DNA of 64,000 bases from Dendrophyllia cribrosa (GCA_024195265.1 JAJLRJ010000008.1:28220932-28284931); one strand, 5' to 3'; shown: positions 22,411-33,661, numbered from the stretch's first letter. Notes: generated by a model from the sequence alone, not told the origin. Program-made: numbers and translations.

Positions 22411-22565
22411 CAATTAACTTCCGCCTTGCGGACACTTCGCTATTACGGACACCCCGCTAGTACGGACAGCAGCTAAATCCCCAGCAAAAGTTTCAGATAT
22501 CTGACTGAAACAAACTCCCGCTATTGCGGAATTTCGCTATTATGGACACTGTCGCCTAAAACGCC
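22411..22565. mobile_element. Degenerate pogo-like MITE remnant
   Basis: Repeated CCGC-TATTACGGACACC-like phrases on the left (CGGACACTTCGCTATTACGG) and right (GCTATTATGGACACTGTC) resemble the inner arms of the CAGTCAAACCC element at 9304. Clear outer TIRs are lost. It lies just 3' of the BEL/Pao remnant. Confidence 0.45.
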
Positions 22566-22774
22566 CAACACAACCAAAACGAGGACTGTCATTTCGTGAA
22601 AACCAACCATTTAATCACAACGTCTTAGAACATGGCAACGACCACAAGGTCGCTTATAAACAGCTAATCACGTGACCTAACAATAGGCATGCAATGCGTA
22701 CAAAAGTGAAATGTCAAAATTAAATGTCAATGTCAGTCGCGACATCCTCCCGCCAGTGTTCGGCAAACTTATTA

Positions 22775-23275
22775 CGTAGAACACTCCTCCAACAGCGCCA
22801 GCTTCTCGCGACTGGTTTCTTGTATAGTCCAGCTTTCGTTTTTACTTCACAAACGCGAAACGGTGTCATCTTTCCCAGGAAAGGTCTTCATGACGCGAGC
22901 AAGGGGCCAATCTCCCCTTTGAGTTTTCTCATCGACGACGAGAACTAAATCTCCAACCTGGACATTGCGCGTGCTCCGATTCCACTTCTTTCGAGCAATC
23001 AGGGTAGGTAACCACCTATTCTCGTATTCTCGTAACCACCTGGCCCAAACTTGATTAATAAGGGCTTGTGTCTGCCTCCACCGTTTCTTGCTGGAAACTT
23101 CCTTGTCAGCAAGAACACCACGGAGTAACAGAGGATTCGCACGGGAAATAAGGAAGTGGTTCGGTGTGATGGCTTCCAAATCACTGCTACTAGAACTGAC
23201 TTCAGTAAGGGGTCTGCTATTAACAAGAGCCTCTGTTTCTGCAAATGCTGTTTCCATGACTTCATCTGTGACCAC
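22775..23275 (-). pseudogene. BEL/Pao integrase C-terminal domain (DUF5641-like)
   Basis: The main frame (22847-23275) has the family hallmarks: EALVNSRPLTEVS near its start, ITPNHFLI, a W-rich RRWRQTQALINQVWARWL block, and VQVGDLVLV with DWPLARV. In BEL/Pao elements this domain ends the pol polyprotein and follows the RVE core. After TVSRL the frame is lost, but coding similarity resumes one base over down to about 22775, showing a frameshift near 22850. Between this domain and the core (23276-23386) the frame is also broken. Confidence 0.85.
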
Positions 23276-23386
23276 TTGAGCATGGAGTACAACTTTGAGA
23301 GCTTTCTTGCATGACTGAACTAATCGCTCCCATATGCCACCAAAGTGAGGTGAACCTGGAAGGTTGAAGTGCCACTGAACCTACTT

Positions 23387-23770
23387 CTAAGTCAGGAAGT
23401 CAGTAATTTGCGACTGGTTCCATTCCTGCAAACTTTGCTTGATCTCGCGGTCAGCTCCCACGAAATTGGTACCGTTGTCGGAGTATATGTCTGATGGTGG
23501 GCCACGCCTTGCCACAAATCTTCTTAGAGCATTAATGAACGAGTCGGTCTCCAATGACTTTGCCACCTCAAGGTGTACCGTTCTAGTGACCATGCAGGTA
23601 AAAAGACACCCATAACGCTTCTCTTGCTTGCGAGAATGCTTGACCATGATGGGACCAAAGTAGTCGACCCCAACCTTTGTGAATGGTGGAGCTACTTGCA
23701 AACGATCCTTTGGAAGGCTTGCCATCAAAGGGTTTGCGGCTTGATTCGTTTTCGCTTGCGCAGTGAACAA
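23387..23770 (-). pseudogene. BEL/Pao integrase core fragment
   Basis: The frame contains VGVDYFGPI (first catalytic Asp), [11 protein letters not shown] and [11 protein letters not shown] (second catalytic Asp), which are diagnostic of the RVE integrase of BEL/Pao pol. The glutamate-bearing end of the core is missing or out of frame at the C-terminal side (ends near 23387). The upstream HHCC-type portion is in another frame, with a shift near 23727. Confidence 0.85.
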
Positions 23771-23875
23771 TCACGGAGAACTCTTCTCACAGTGGATCTG
23801 GAGTGAGGGATCCAGTACATCAACCTCAGTTTGTTCCGAACATGTCCTGTGCCTTCATAGTTAAGCTTCTATAGT

Positions 23876-23998
23876 TATTCTAGCATTATTGTATTTTGGT
23901 AATTAACAGGACCCCCTTTGATACCAGTGTTTTCACACTGACGGGGTTATCCTGTATAAATATTATGTTATTATTATTATTATTATGGTAATCCAGGA
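23876..23998. mobile_element. Small insertion disrupting BEL/Pao RNase H-integrase junction
   Basis: Coding similarity stops at about 23999 and resumes at about 23875. The intervening sequence includes a TTATTATTATTATTATTA microsatellite and a hairpin (CAGTGTTTTCACACTG with ACCCCCTTTGATA nearby). It introduces several stops. It is a short non-autonomous insertion of unknown family. Confidence 0.5.
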
Positions 23999-24870
23999 TT
24001 ATAAGACGACTTAGCTGATGGAGGAATGATAACTGGGTGTTTGACATCGTAGGGAACGGCTGCACCACCAATTCTCCCCCCAACCCGGGGAATGTGACTT
24101 TCATCCAAGAAAGGAGTTAACGTTATCAAGCGACTTTTGGCTCCAATAGGTCTCACAGCTTCAATGTTGGAGATTTCAAGTGAAAATGCCTCCCTTTGGG
24201 CAGACTTGATCCACATCAGCTTCGCTTCCTTGATTTCTTGAACTTCCAGTGGACTGGTTCTTGCTTGGCCCTTGCTTCTGCAATTCCAAATGAATCTTCG
24301 GACATAAGCGGTAATTCGGCAAACTTTACCGAATAAAGAGTATCTGGACAAGTCCATAAACTGAGGGCTTAGTTTCGAAATAACTTCAGCTAACTGGACA
24401 ACTTCCGTAGGCACGTCAGCAATAAGATCAGGGGTAGGCTTCGTCTTTGGAATATCCTCTGGCCATTGGTCTTCTGGCAGTAAAAGGAACGCCGGCCCAT
24501 TTAACCAGCGGCTGCCAGAAGTGATTGCATCCGCTCTCAGGCCACGACTGCCATCATCTGCTGGGTTAAGTTTGCCAGGGCAGTGGCGCCATTGGTCTGG
24601 TTCTGAAGTGTCAAGGATTTCAGAAAGTCTGTTGGCAATGAAAGCAGGATGACGCTTCGATGGTCCACGAATTTGCACAATGACAGCACTGCTATCATTC
24701 CAAAAGCAGACGGTAGAGATCTCATAATCGTGTTCCTTCTGGATCATGCTGGCCAATCGTACACCAAGGACTGCTGCCTAAAGTTCCAGTTTTGGAATGC
24801 TCAATGGTTTAACAGGTGCGACGCGAGTCTTAGCCGCTATAAATGCGCACTGTCTCTGACCACCAGGATA
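23999..24870 (-). pseudogene. BEL/Pao RNase H and integrase zinc-binding region
   Basis: The frame starting at 24756 shows EISTVCFWNDSSAVIVQI (RNase H Asp), WRHCPGKLNPADDGSRG, SRWLNGPAFL and then VGGRIGGAA with HPVIIPP, the usual lead-in to the integrase HHCC domain. Upstream sequence up to 24870 continues the RNase H fold in the same frame but is separated by one in-frame TAG. A frameshift joins it to the RT domain at 24872. Confidence 0.8.
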
Positions 24871-24871
24871 C

Positions 24872-26227
24872 TCAAACCGAAAGTATGCAGCGGCGATAGA
24901 ACCTCGGCACGGAGAATTCGGCCAACGTCTCTAGCTCCTTCTGCCAGTCAGCCCATTCTTGTATAAATTCTTCAGGCATTCTCTCATCCCAGCCTTGGCG
25001 AAGTTTCCACAGAGATTGAAGAAATATTTTCGCCCTGACAGCACATGGAGCTACGAAACCAATGGGGTCAAAAATAGACGCAGTAAGACTGACAACTTTC
25101 CGCCGGGTGTCTGCCAGCGCCTTCAGCTTGATCTTGAAAATGAAAGTGTCATTCTGGATGTCCCAGGTGACTCCCAGGGCTCTCTCAGTAGGCAAGGTGT
25201 CTCCATCCCCAATATTTCGCACGGACTGTGCTCGTTCTTTCTCAGGAACTGCATTGAGAAAATTATTGTCATTCGAAATCCACTTGGTCAGGTTGAATCC
25301 GCCTAATGAGAGCAACTTCACCAGCCCAGCTTGCAGATTACACGCTTCCAACAAGGAGGGTGTAGACTTGAACAGATCATTCATGTAAAAGTTCCTTTCA
25401 ACAGCTTCAGCTTCCAAGGGAAATAAGTCTTTATTGTCTTGGGCTGTCCTTCGAAGGGCGTAATTGGAGCATGTAGGGGAACACTTGGCACCAAAGATGT
25501 GTCTAACGTACTGATAGACCTCCACTTCATCGGACGGCTTCTTTCTCCACAGGAAACGCAAGACTGATTGGTCTTCTTCCGGGACTGCGACTTGTTTAAA
25601 CATAGCTTCGATATCAGCAGACTCCGCTATTAACTGTTGACGAAAACGCATTAGTATACCAACCAATGAGTTCAAAAGGTCTGGTCCAGATAATAAGTAG
25701 TCATTTAAGGAAGTTCCTTGATACCGGGCTGCTGCATTACCAACTCGCCGAACCTTTCCGGGTTAATGAGGATGTAACACAGGGTGGTGCGGTAGGTACC
25801 ATTCATGTGCGACAGGGACTGCCAATTCTTGATTTCCCAACTTCTTGATGTATCCTTTGTGCAGGTCGCTTTCTATGGTTTCTGTGTACTTGACCTCCAG
25901 CTGTGAGTCCCCTTCAAGGCGTTTCTCCAACAATTCTAAGCGCCTTTCCGCGACGACTCTGTTGTTCGGCAAAGAAGTAGGTGAATCCTTCCAAATAAGG
26001 CCAACTTCGTACCTTCCATCAACTTTGCGGGTAGTCTTACTCAGAGACTCGAAAATCATTTCATCCTCTCTAGAGCGTCGTTCCTTGCTGTCATACTTGC
26101 ATCCAAACGATTCGGTTTTCCACCAAGTTTTCACAAGTTCGTTCAGTTCCTCTTCAGGCGAAGCAACATGGACGACTCTGACTCTGAATTGCGAACATAT
26201 CCTGGTAGGTTTCCATTGACCGCCCAT
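24872..26227 (-). pseudogene. BEL/Pao reverse transcriptase with altered active site
   Basis: Two frames (26227-25763 and 25675-24872) are collinear, separated by a single in-frame TAA near 25762. The RT frame has IEAMFKQVAVPEEDQ, LRFLW, HIFGAKCSPTCSNYALR and the later GVTWDIQNDTF and FDPIGFVAP blocks of BEL/Pao RT. The YxDD box reads YMND, so the first catalytic aspartate is Asn. Even without the other breaks, this polymerase should be inactive. The N-terminal part (SPTSLPNNRVVAERRLE) is the protease-RT linker typical of the family. Confidence 0.9.
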
Positions 26228-26283
26228 TAATTAATTAATTAAAATTAATTAATTAAAAATTTTTAATTAATTAAAAAAATTAA
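26226..26283. repeat. AT-only TTAATTAA repeat inside BEL/Pao
   Basis: This stretch is built almost only of TTAATTAA units and is self-complementary. It separates the RT linker from the protease frame, and probably arose by slippage or microsatellite insertion after the element died. Confidence 0.8.
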
Positions 26284-26285
26284 GT

Positions 26286-26759
26286 CTACATTCCAGTGAC
26301 CGCCCAACCAAGTTTAGTTTTAACGCCAAAGGGTGAACCTTTAGGTCCTTCACCTACCTCCCGTGGAATAATGATTTCAGTGGCATCGCTACAAAGCACA
26401 ACCTTTACCTCTGCTCCATCCATATCTTTTAGTTCGAGGTCAACCAGATGACTCCACTGAGACTTGACACTTTCCATGTTTACTGTCACGGGGGGTAAGT
26501 TCAGTTTTTCAACAACCAATGCATTCTCAACAGGATATCGAATCGCATGTACCTTAACAGGACTTATGTCAAATGAAACTCTTTTTGTTTTGAGATGTGA
26601 AGTTACTTGAATACCAAACAGATTGAGGGATTCAGACGGACCGTCCAAACTGAGTTGATCCGCAATGTCTTCCGTAACCAGGGAACAAGAACTTCCAGGA
26701 TCTAGGAGAGCGTGGGTGTTGAGCTGTCCACCGGGACCATACAGTGTTACTGGGATCAC
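26286..26759 (-). pseudogene. BEL/Pao aspartic protease (DUF1758-like)
   Basis: The frame has HALLDPGSSCSLVTEDIA, matching the D(S/T)G active-site loop of retroviral-type aspartic proteases; here it is D-P-G-S, so Pro replaces the usual Ser or Thr. It continues through a DUF1758-like region ending FGVKTKLGWAVTGM. The upstream junction with the zinc-knuckle frame (near 26759) needs a frameshift. Confidence 0.8.
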
Positions 26760-27200
26760 TTGCAGTAAGACTCGGGACTTGTTGCTAGCTTGCTTTCCAC
26801 TTGAGGCTCTGAGGGACTGTGCTGTGCAGGTGGTACTTCAGGGTGTGGAGGGGAGGTGGAACTGCCATTGTCGGTGGTGAGTCTGTGTAACAGTTCATTG
26901 TGCAGTCTAGTACAGCCACTGACGCCACACTGTTTAGTGGATCCACACCTGTTGGACCAATGTCGTCCAAAACAACGAAAGTATAATCCATACTCCTTGA
27001 CCTTTTCTAATCTCTCTTGGACAGACAGTACTATGAACTTGGGGCAATTTTGTAGCTTGTGGTACTTTGTGTCTCCCATGGCACATGGCACTGAAGGTAA
27101 TCGACCACTTGCTTTAGGGCGTAGATCTTCTCCAGGGGGGTATTGAATCTCATCAGGTGGTGCAAAGGCACTGTAGACTAATGGACTATTTGCATTCCTT
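26756..27200 (-). pseudogene. BEL/Pao gag C-terminal zinc-knuckle region
   Basis: The open part (26756-27091) contains a CFGRHWSNRC block followed by CGVSGCTRLHNELLH, the double zinc-binding arrangement common between gag and protease in BEL/Pao. A position usually holding the first Cys reads Phe. The 5' side runs into the 25-nt G tract (27215-27239) and loses frame. Confidence 0.7.
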
Positions 27201-27373
27201 CTTCTAAATTTGAAGGGGGGGGGGGGGGGGGGGGGGGGGTTGTTTGCTCGGGCACCAAAATCCTCATGAACATCAGCCTGGACTTCAATCCACTTTTCAA
27301 AGTCTAAAAGGTTAGCCTTAGTTAACCCTTTGTCCCTTTTATACTCTTTCCACTTGACACAGAGAGAAGGAGG

Positions 27374-27825
27374 CTATTTGTCAACAACCATATTCAGATT
27401 GTTTGCAGCATGCAAATCTTCAACATAACCAAGACGCTCGAAGGTTTTAACAGCAGATGATACAACATCCGAGAAGCGCCGAACTTCGTGTAAACGCTCG
27501 TCACCCAGCTTGCTCCATTTCTGTAGGCGGTTCAAATGAGCTTTCACCACAATGCGAGACTTTCCAAATCTTGATTCCAATTTCTGAATGGATTCTGCAT
27601 ACAGTTCTCCGCTGTACCCATAGCCTACTATTGCATCCTTTGCTCTACCAGTGGCCGCATTCTGCAGGTATTGCATCTTAGCATTGCAAGAGATGTCTGC
27701 ATCATCGATGATTGACCGGAACATTGAAATCCAATCACTCCAATGAATCGGATCGCCATCAAAGGTGTCAAGCTTCAACTTTGGTAAAGAGTCCGAAGAC
27801 GACCGCAGAACAATTGTCCTGCTAG
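27374..27825 (-). pseudogene. BEL/Pao gag (DUF1759-like) fragment
   Basis: The frame begins KLDTFDGDPIHWSDW, followed by FRSIIDD, KMQYLQNAATGRAKDAI and LESRFGKSRIVVKAHLNRL, typical of the BEL/Pao gag domain. It ends in an in-frame stop near 27374, before the poly-G tract. Coding similarity extends a few codons upstream to about 27825 and then meets a stop, so the N-terminus is missing. Confidence 0.85.
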
Positions 27826-27928
27826 TTTAATCAGCTTGTAAACCTCCATTAGTGATCACCTCTCGATGACCAATCACCAAAACATGTAACCATTCAACGT
27901 TTTATCCTCAAAGTTTGTTATAGTTATG

Positions 27929-28087
27929 ATTAATTGGTAACAGGACTTCGTGTTGTCCAATTCTGTTTGTAATCATACTCGTGATTAAACAAATCGGACT
28001 CCCGCTTTGCGGTCGTCCGATTTTGTTAATCACTCGTATGATAACAGACCGAAATGGACTCCACTCAGTCCTATTACCATTATTAAT
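27929..28087. mobile_element. 159-bp MITE-like inverted repeat
   Basis: The ends ATTAATTGGTAACAGGACT and AGTCCTATTACCATTATTAAT are inverted, and the interior pairs again (CGGACTCCCGC with GCGGTCGTCCG; TCATACTCGTGATT with AATCACTCGTATGA). This is a compact non-autonomous element just 5' of the BEL/Pao remnant. No target duplication was determined. Confidence 0.7.
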
Positions 28088-28244
28088 CTAATCAACAGTT
28101 TTTAGCCTGCGTGGCAGGCGTAAACGGGGAGGTGGGGAGGGGGCGTTCGATGCCATTTTTTTTCTGAGATGGAAGAGTCCAGCCAGGTTTCCAAGTATTA
28201 CGATCAGAATAACGTTGAGTTTGTAAATTTATATAAACAAACAC

Positions 28245-28580
28245 AAAACGCTTGGAATGGCGTCGTACTGTTTTTCCAGATCATTTTAGCACCTTTAAAG
28301 GAAACTATGTGAAAACTAATCCAGTTTGCGCTTTTCGGTTCTTTCAGCTGAATATTTCAGTGGCAGAAAATTTTATGAAAAGAAATCCCTCGAATTTACT
28401 ATCTGCTAACTCCTTTCCGAAACTCCCAGCTGATCTTTATTATTTCGTACCCAGTCTACCCAAAACGACCCCTTTACCCCTCCTAGAACAAAAGGCAGTA
28501 AATTATCCGATGTTACGAAAGACTGAGGCGACATTTTTAGAAGGAATATTTTATTTATCGCTGCTAATCCGATAAATTAA
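28245..28580 (-). repeat. Inverted copy of a peptide-gene intron block
   Basis: CGCTTGGAATGGCGTCGTACTG, GCTGAATATTTCAGTGGCA and CTCCCAGCTGATCTTTATT match the complement of 14150-14390 in peptide gene 1 intron 1. It is either a dispersed repeat or debris of another, inverted copy of the locus. The plus-strand frame crossing it is not supported. Confidence 0.55.
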
Positions 28581-28677
28581 TTTCAATTATCGGTTCTTAT
28601 TTCCGATAAGTGATTTGAGGGGGCATTTTTCTTCCGTGAGGGATCAACCGAAATATGAAATCACGTGCAACGGAATA

Positions 28678-29870
28678 GGCTGCGCAACCCCATACTCATA
28701 GAATCTAGTCCGTCATTTTTCATGGTCATGGCTAGCGGAATGTTTCGCGGGCGCGCGTGTGCCCGCCGCCCTCCGCTCCGTCGCGCAGGACTAGCCCGCG
28801 GGCGCGTATGACGTCGCAAAACATGCGCGTACGACGTCATGTTGAAACCAAAGCGAGGCTTTTTTTTCGCGCGGTTACACGGCCGAATGTCACGTCAGCT
28901 GGGAAAACACTTTGATGTTTTGCTGTGTTTACTGAGCGGAGAAAACGGTTTAAATTAAAGTCGTTATTTTCCTGCATTTTTTCGTGGTTTGCTACTCAAG
29001 ACAGGGATACTAATTAAGGGACACTCAGTAGCCGCTTTAGTGGAAAAAGAAGAGCTTTCAGGGATAAAATCTTGCTTCGAGGAACTATATACGTTTTTAG
29101 CAATGCGAGAGATGGGTTCGTTTTACGGATTTCAGCACCAAAGCGTAGATTTAAAGAATTTCCAAGCACAGTAGTCGCCGGAGGGACTTAAAGGTAAAAC
29201 AAATTACATTTTTCGATGGGAATTTATCTTGATATCAATCTGTGATTGACTTTTTGTTTGTGTTCACGTTAGTTTTGGAGAATTGTTTTTAAACGTGTAG
29301 CTTAAATTCAGTTGTATTAATTTCTTGAATTTCATCGAAGACACGGCTCGGCCTCGATGCGCGTTTTGCATTTTGCTTTTAAACATAAACTAATGGAGAT
29401 TTTAATAAAAATTTTCGAAAGAAGATTGTGTTGTCCATTTTTATGTGTTTGTTCATTCATTACATAGATTGAAAAGCGATTTTATGTAAACAAAACAAGA
29501 CTTAGATTTTATACTCGCGTCGCCTTATGCAAATATGTTTGTGTATTTTTGCAATTTTGGTTTCCAAATCAGTTTCTCGGGCATTTTGTGACAAGCAACA
29601 AGTGTATTTTATTCGGAAAATAGTCGTAATAGTATAGTAATAATTCTAGACGGAGAAAAAGTTGTTTTTGTGAACTTTTGTACGGTCTAAATGTACTGTG
29701 CAGACGGTCGGGTAACAAGCTTAAGCTTACTGTTTTTGAGAATTGCTAAAATTGAAAAATAGCTCGGTCGTCAATCTTAATTCCGACCTTTCACCTAAGT
29801 TAAGTTTCATCTTAGTTAAGCTTGTTCAGAGGGTCTTCAGAGGGCAACGCTGTTAGGCCAAGCCTAACTA
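28678..29870 (+). repeat. ~1.2-kb repeat, inverted relative to 18460-19562
   Basis: This is the partner of the minus-oriented copy at 18460. Its GC-rich 5' part (GCGGGCGCGCGTGTGCCC) is followed by an open frame beginning MLLKTGILIK at 28989. The frame agrees with the other copy through KSCFEE and then diverges by small indels. The 3' part is AT-rich and ends near GGCCAAGCCTAA. It may be a mobile element or a duplicated first exon; no family is recognised. Confidence 0.7.
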
Positions 29871-29885
29871 TATATATATATTATC

Positions 29886-30014
29886 TTATTGACCAAGCGC
29901 GAGGGCCGTACTGGGAGAATATCGGCCCGAGGTCTTGACAGTACGGACCGAGCGCAGAAGAAGACCGAGGGCCGATATTCTCCCAGTACGGTCCCGAGCA
30001 AGCTTGGTTAATAA
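29886..30014. mobile_element. Palindromic MITE (TTATT..AATAA ends)
   Basis: The left arm GACCAAGCGCGAGGGCCGTACTG and the right arm with CAGTACGGTCCCGAGCAAGCTTGGT are complementary. The GGGAGAATATCGGCCC block is mirrored exactly. It is compact, with about a 40-bp centre. A different MITE follows after 5 bp. Confidence 0.8.
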
Positions 30015-30019
30015 GAAAT

Positions 30020-30145
30020 TTATTACACGACTCCTGCCGGCGGGAGGTTCGCGCGGGATCATTCGGGACAATGCCCGGTCCAATCGAGCATTCTGATGGG
30101 TTGATTTTAGTTATTGGCCCTCTGACTGTCTTAGTCGTGTAATAA
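30020..30145. mobile_element. MITE with TTATTACACGAC termini
   Basis: TTATTACACGAC at 30020 is inverted as GTCGTGTAATAA at 30145. The interior has a smaller GC-rich pair (CCGGCGGGAGG; TCGGGACAATGCCCGGTCC). The short size and exact 12-bp TIRs support a MITE. Confidence 0.75.
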
Positions 30146-31849
30146 ATATTAGTATGCCCAGCAAAGGTGGGGTCTAAAAGCGCCAGCTCAAGAAAGCAAA
30201 TGGTCGGACATGGGGAGAAGGAGGGTTAAAAGTTCTAAAGGCTGCCTGGTCAAGCGAGAGATCTGCGAAGACTGATCTCTCAAAGGTTAACCTCGTGCTA
30301 TTAAAAATACCTCCCAGGGGGGTTACTATAATTGACTCCCCCTCCGCACGAATTGTGCACGTGCTTCCGGCATGCTTTATACATTATTACATAACAATAA
30401 ACGTGCAAGACATAAAATTTTGATTGGCTAGCCAATAACTCCTTTATTGACAGGCGGTCAAGAAATCACAATCGCCATCTTGTGGAATTTTTCAGCTTTT
30501 AGTCGTTATTTTGTTTCTTTAGTTAATATTATTTTGCTTTCATATCTTTTGTGTCTTTTGTCGATTTTTTCTTCCTATTTCAGGATAATAAAGCAAGTTT
30601 AAACCAAGCTCCTGACCATATTCATGAAAACACGATAGATCAGCCGGGACAGCATCCTTTTAAAACTTAGTTTTTTTTAACACACACGTTTTCAAACCTA
30701 AATTTGTTGAAACGTGTTCTTTGAAATTCGTTGGAAAAGAATATATTGGGTCATCAAACTTCATATTCGTGACAAAATCTAATAAAATAATCTTACGGCT
30801 GAAAATGATCCGATCGATTAAAATGCTAAAATTTTCCAAGTTTGATATTTGTTCCTTTATCGAGCCTTATCAAAAAATCTACCATTAATTAATTGTTTGA
30901 GGCAAATTTATTTGATCGGCCTCTTTTCCTTCCTAAACGATTAATAGTTGTTTTATTTGAACACTAAAAATCACTTAAATGAATTTCTTAACTTAACCTC
31001 TTTACTTTTTAGTAGGGTAGTGCATCACTACCGGATCCGGTGCTTCTATTTCGTTACGGTGGTTTTTGCAAATACAGTTACTTATTTAGTCAGGGATATT
31101 AAAGGGGGGCTAGAACCCTAAAATATGACCATTCATTAGAAATCTATTACTTTACTCTGCATATTGCCATTTAGTTTTTAATGTTTTAATAGTCAAATTG
31201 GCAAGTAAAGTACAGAATAATGCAGGGCCACTCTTGTAGAAGTATTGTCGTACTGGTGGCTCGGCGGCTCGGCAGTCAACTCGACTGATCTGACGACCTG
31301 GCGAGCCACAGTCTTCGTTCTTTAAACACTATACTCGACTGGCGAGTTACTAAAATATTATCTTCCTCGTTCTTTAACTACTAAACGTGAATAAAGAGCC
31401 GCCGAGTCCGTGAGCCACCAAAAAACATACACCTTCTCGTTCTATGAGCTAATGAGCAAAGAGCTTGACAAGCATTTCCTTTAGTTTCTAGATACGATTT
31501 TAAATCGTTTTGCTCCAAGCCGCCAAGACTTAAATTAAAGATGTTTTCAGAGTGAATCACTAATGCAAAAGATCATAGCTTTAAAGTATTTGATTTTCAT
31601 TATTTATTCTTTTTTTCTCGAGGATAGTAGCTCCTCTTAACTCTGCAAATTTGAGTGGAAAAAAATCTATGTTCAGGATCAGGGTAATTTGACGGAAATT
31701 CAACCAAATTCAATCCAAACCCAATTTGATTGAAATCAATTTCCTTTAATAACAGTGATTATACACTTAATCTAAACATTACTAATGGTATAATTGAAAG
31801 AAAAACAAACCCGGAGGTCTTTTTTCTCTTTGTTCTAATTACAAACAAA
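30146..31849. other. No gene seen
   Basis: AT-rich sequence upstream of peptide copy 3. A locally repetitive patch around 31250-31450 reuses GGCGAGTC and CGGCGGCTCGGC-like phrases. No exon, RNA gene or defined transposon end was recognised. Confidence 0.45.
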
Positions 31850-31979
31850 CGTATCCTGTTTCATTGGCGTACCTTAATAAAAAGATGAACGGCGCTCACC
31901 AAATCACAACATTTTAGTCATTACGACATAAGCTAAACAACGTTTAATCTGTTCTCGTAGCAGTTCTTGAAGATTGAGA
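31850..31979 (+). promoter_or_regulatory. 5' flank of peptide gene 3
   Basis: CGTATCCTGTTTCATTGGCGTACC and TTAATAAAAAGATGAAC match the flanks of copies 1 and 2. The region nearer the ATG has diverged (TAGCAGTTCTTGAAG instead of TGCAGCAGTTCGTGAA), which removes the upstream in-frame ATG seen in the other two copies. Confidence 0.45.
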
Positions 31980-32093
31980 ATGAATGCCAAGCTTCTAGGT
32001 TTGTTTTTAGCCCTCGCGTTCTTAGCTAGTATGTATACTGAGAGTGAAGGTTTTGCTTCTGGCCGAGTCGGACGTAAAAGATCTTCTATCCAG
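31980..32093 (+). CDS. Secreted peptide precursor, copy 3, exon 1
   Basis: This exon encodes 38 residues: MNAKL, a hydrophobic GLFLALAFLASM core, TESEG, a short FASGRV spacer and GRKRSSIQ. It ends CAG before GTTAGT, phase 0. The matching 48-nt exon 2 is at 52500-52547. Polinton A (33399-50411) is inserted in the intron between them. Signal peptide, spacing and GRKR are conserved in all three copies while the spacer varies in sequence, a pattern often seen in secreted peptide families under diversification. Function is unknown. Confidence 0.6.
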
Positions 32094-33392
32094 GTTAGTA
32101 GAGAAACATCTTCGAACACCTAAAGTACCATTTTTTACCCATAAACGTGATTGAGACTTCTATTTATTCGTGATTCGTGATCTCAAGATAATTAACGTGA
32201 TTCAGTGAATGCAATTTTTTACTATAACGTGACGCGTGAACCAAGAGCTGAATTAAAGATAATTCGTGAATCATTTTCTTTACTTGGTTCATTTCTGTGT
32301 ATTTAATTGTTTTGATAAATGTGCTTCTTTCTTTACATTACATCACTCATTTTATCTAAAACAAGAACGCTGCGAGTATTATAATCGGGCTGTTAAGGAT
32401 ATATTCACTCCTTTCTTTTTGTGTTAAATTAGAAAGATAAGTATACAGCTCATTACCAAAATTTATAGTTTCAAGACGCACATGTTATCATGCGACTAAA
32501 ATTGTACAATAATTCCGAACTTTGTCTTTGCATTTCCTTTTCTTATAAAACTTTTTAATCACCTTCCAATTTAACCTACTTGGCTCTCGACACCTACTTC
32601 GCCTTTTTATGATCTTCAATCCAATACTACTAAACTGAAGAAATTCAGACAATCTAGAAGTTCTCTTCTTCATATTTATTACAATCAACAAACAAACGTC
32701 TATATTAATAATATTGTTCTTTCAAACATTTATTCAATCATTCAAATAAATATTACTCCATTATTATTAATAACCATAGATTCACATAAATTCCTTAACG
32801 TCGTTACATTTTCATAGGAAGAAGATTCTTCCCGTAATACAACTGCAACCTGAAAAACAAAACAAAATATATCACATTAACAACACTATAAACTCATACC
32901 ACTAACATAAATATCATGTACATTAAACTAAATAACCTAATCCGTTCAATTTCATATCAAGAATGTTCCTTCTTCAAACTCTTATTTTCAGACGCCTATA
33001 TTTCACTAAGTCAATCCTTCTAATAACAAAGATTTTTTTCCATTATACAATTTAAAAGAAATGTTAAACAACCCTATAAATAAAAGACATATTCGAAATA
33101 AACAGCCAAAAATACACTTTCACTTATTCCTCCTCTTTCTTTCAATTAATTACCATTTCCACAAAGCATATTCAAAACTATACGACATCACAAAAATCTT
33201 ACACCTTCAAAATTAATCTCAAATCTTTCAACTAAAAAACAATCTCTACAACTGCAATCATACTATGATATTTTTAAGCATTATACATAAATTATTCTTT
33301 AAAACACTCATTTAACTACTCAACCATTATTTTTCTTATAATATTTAAGCCATAACATCTTTAACAAATGCATTAAAGTTATCTCAATAAAT
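32094..33392 (+). other. Intron 1 of peptide gene 3, 5' part
   Basis: AT-rich intron sequence without clear similarity to the intron of copies 1 and 2 beyond the donor. No exon or transposon was recognised up to the Polinton A target site GCCACT (33393-33398). Confidence 0.45.
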
Positions 33393-33398
33393 GCCACT

Positions 33399-33644
33399 AG
33401 TAGTATAAGAGTTGGCGGTACCAGATCAGTTTTGCAAAACTGATCTGATACCAAGCCAACTCTATACTACTTACCATATAATGGCAAAAATAAAATGGAA
33501 ATATTAAATGCAATAATTAATTAAAAATATTAAATGGAAAAATCAAATGAAACTATATGTTAATAAAAACAAAATGGTGCGTTCATTTCATTGCGTGATC
33601 CAGCATAATAGAATCCTTTGCGTGACACAATTCTCGGAAACATA
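33399..33644. repeat. Left terminal inverted repeat of Polinton A
   Basis: The first 73 nt (33399-33471) are an imperfect hairpin. The TIR then runs through TACCATATAATGGC, a TTAATTAAAAATATT block and CATTTCATTGCGTGATC. It matches the complement of 50193-50411, apart from a ~25-bp insertion near 33600-33625. The PolB stop lies directly inside it. Confidence 0.9.
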
Positions 33645-33661
33645 GGAAGTCTACACAGGAT

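Larger units (their letters stand above)
22770..27830 (-). mobile_element. Degenerate BEL/Pao LTR-retrotransposon
   Basis: Reading the minus strand, domains follow the canonical BEL/Pao order: gag (DUF1759-like), zinc-knuckle region, aspartic protease, reverse transcriptase, RNase H, integrase and the DUF5641 C-terminal domain. The chain is broken by frameshifts, in-frame stops, a stem-loop insertion (about 23876-23998), an AT-only insertion (26226-26281) and a 25-nt G tract (27215-27239). The RT active site is also altered. No LTR pair was recognised at either end, so the element is probably truncated. It is a dead fossil copy. Confidence 0.9.

Noticed and set aside
29886..30083. 65-aa minus-strand frame
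   Set aside because: It spans two adjacent palindromic MITEs.
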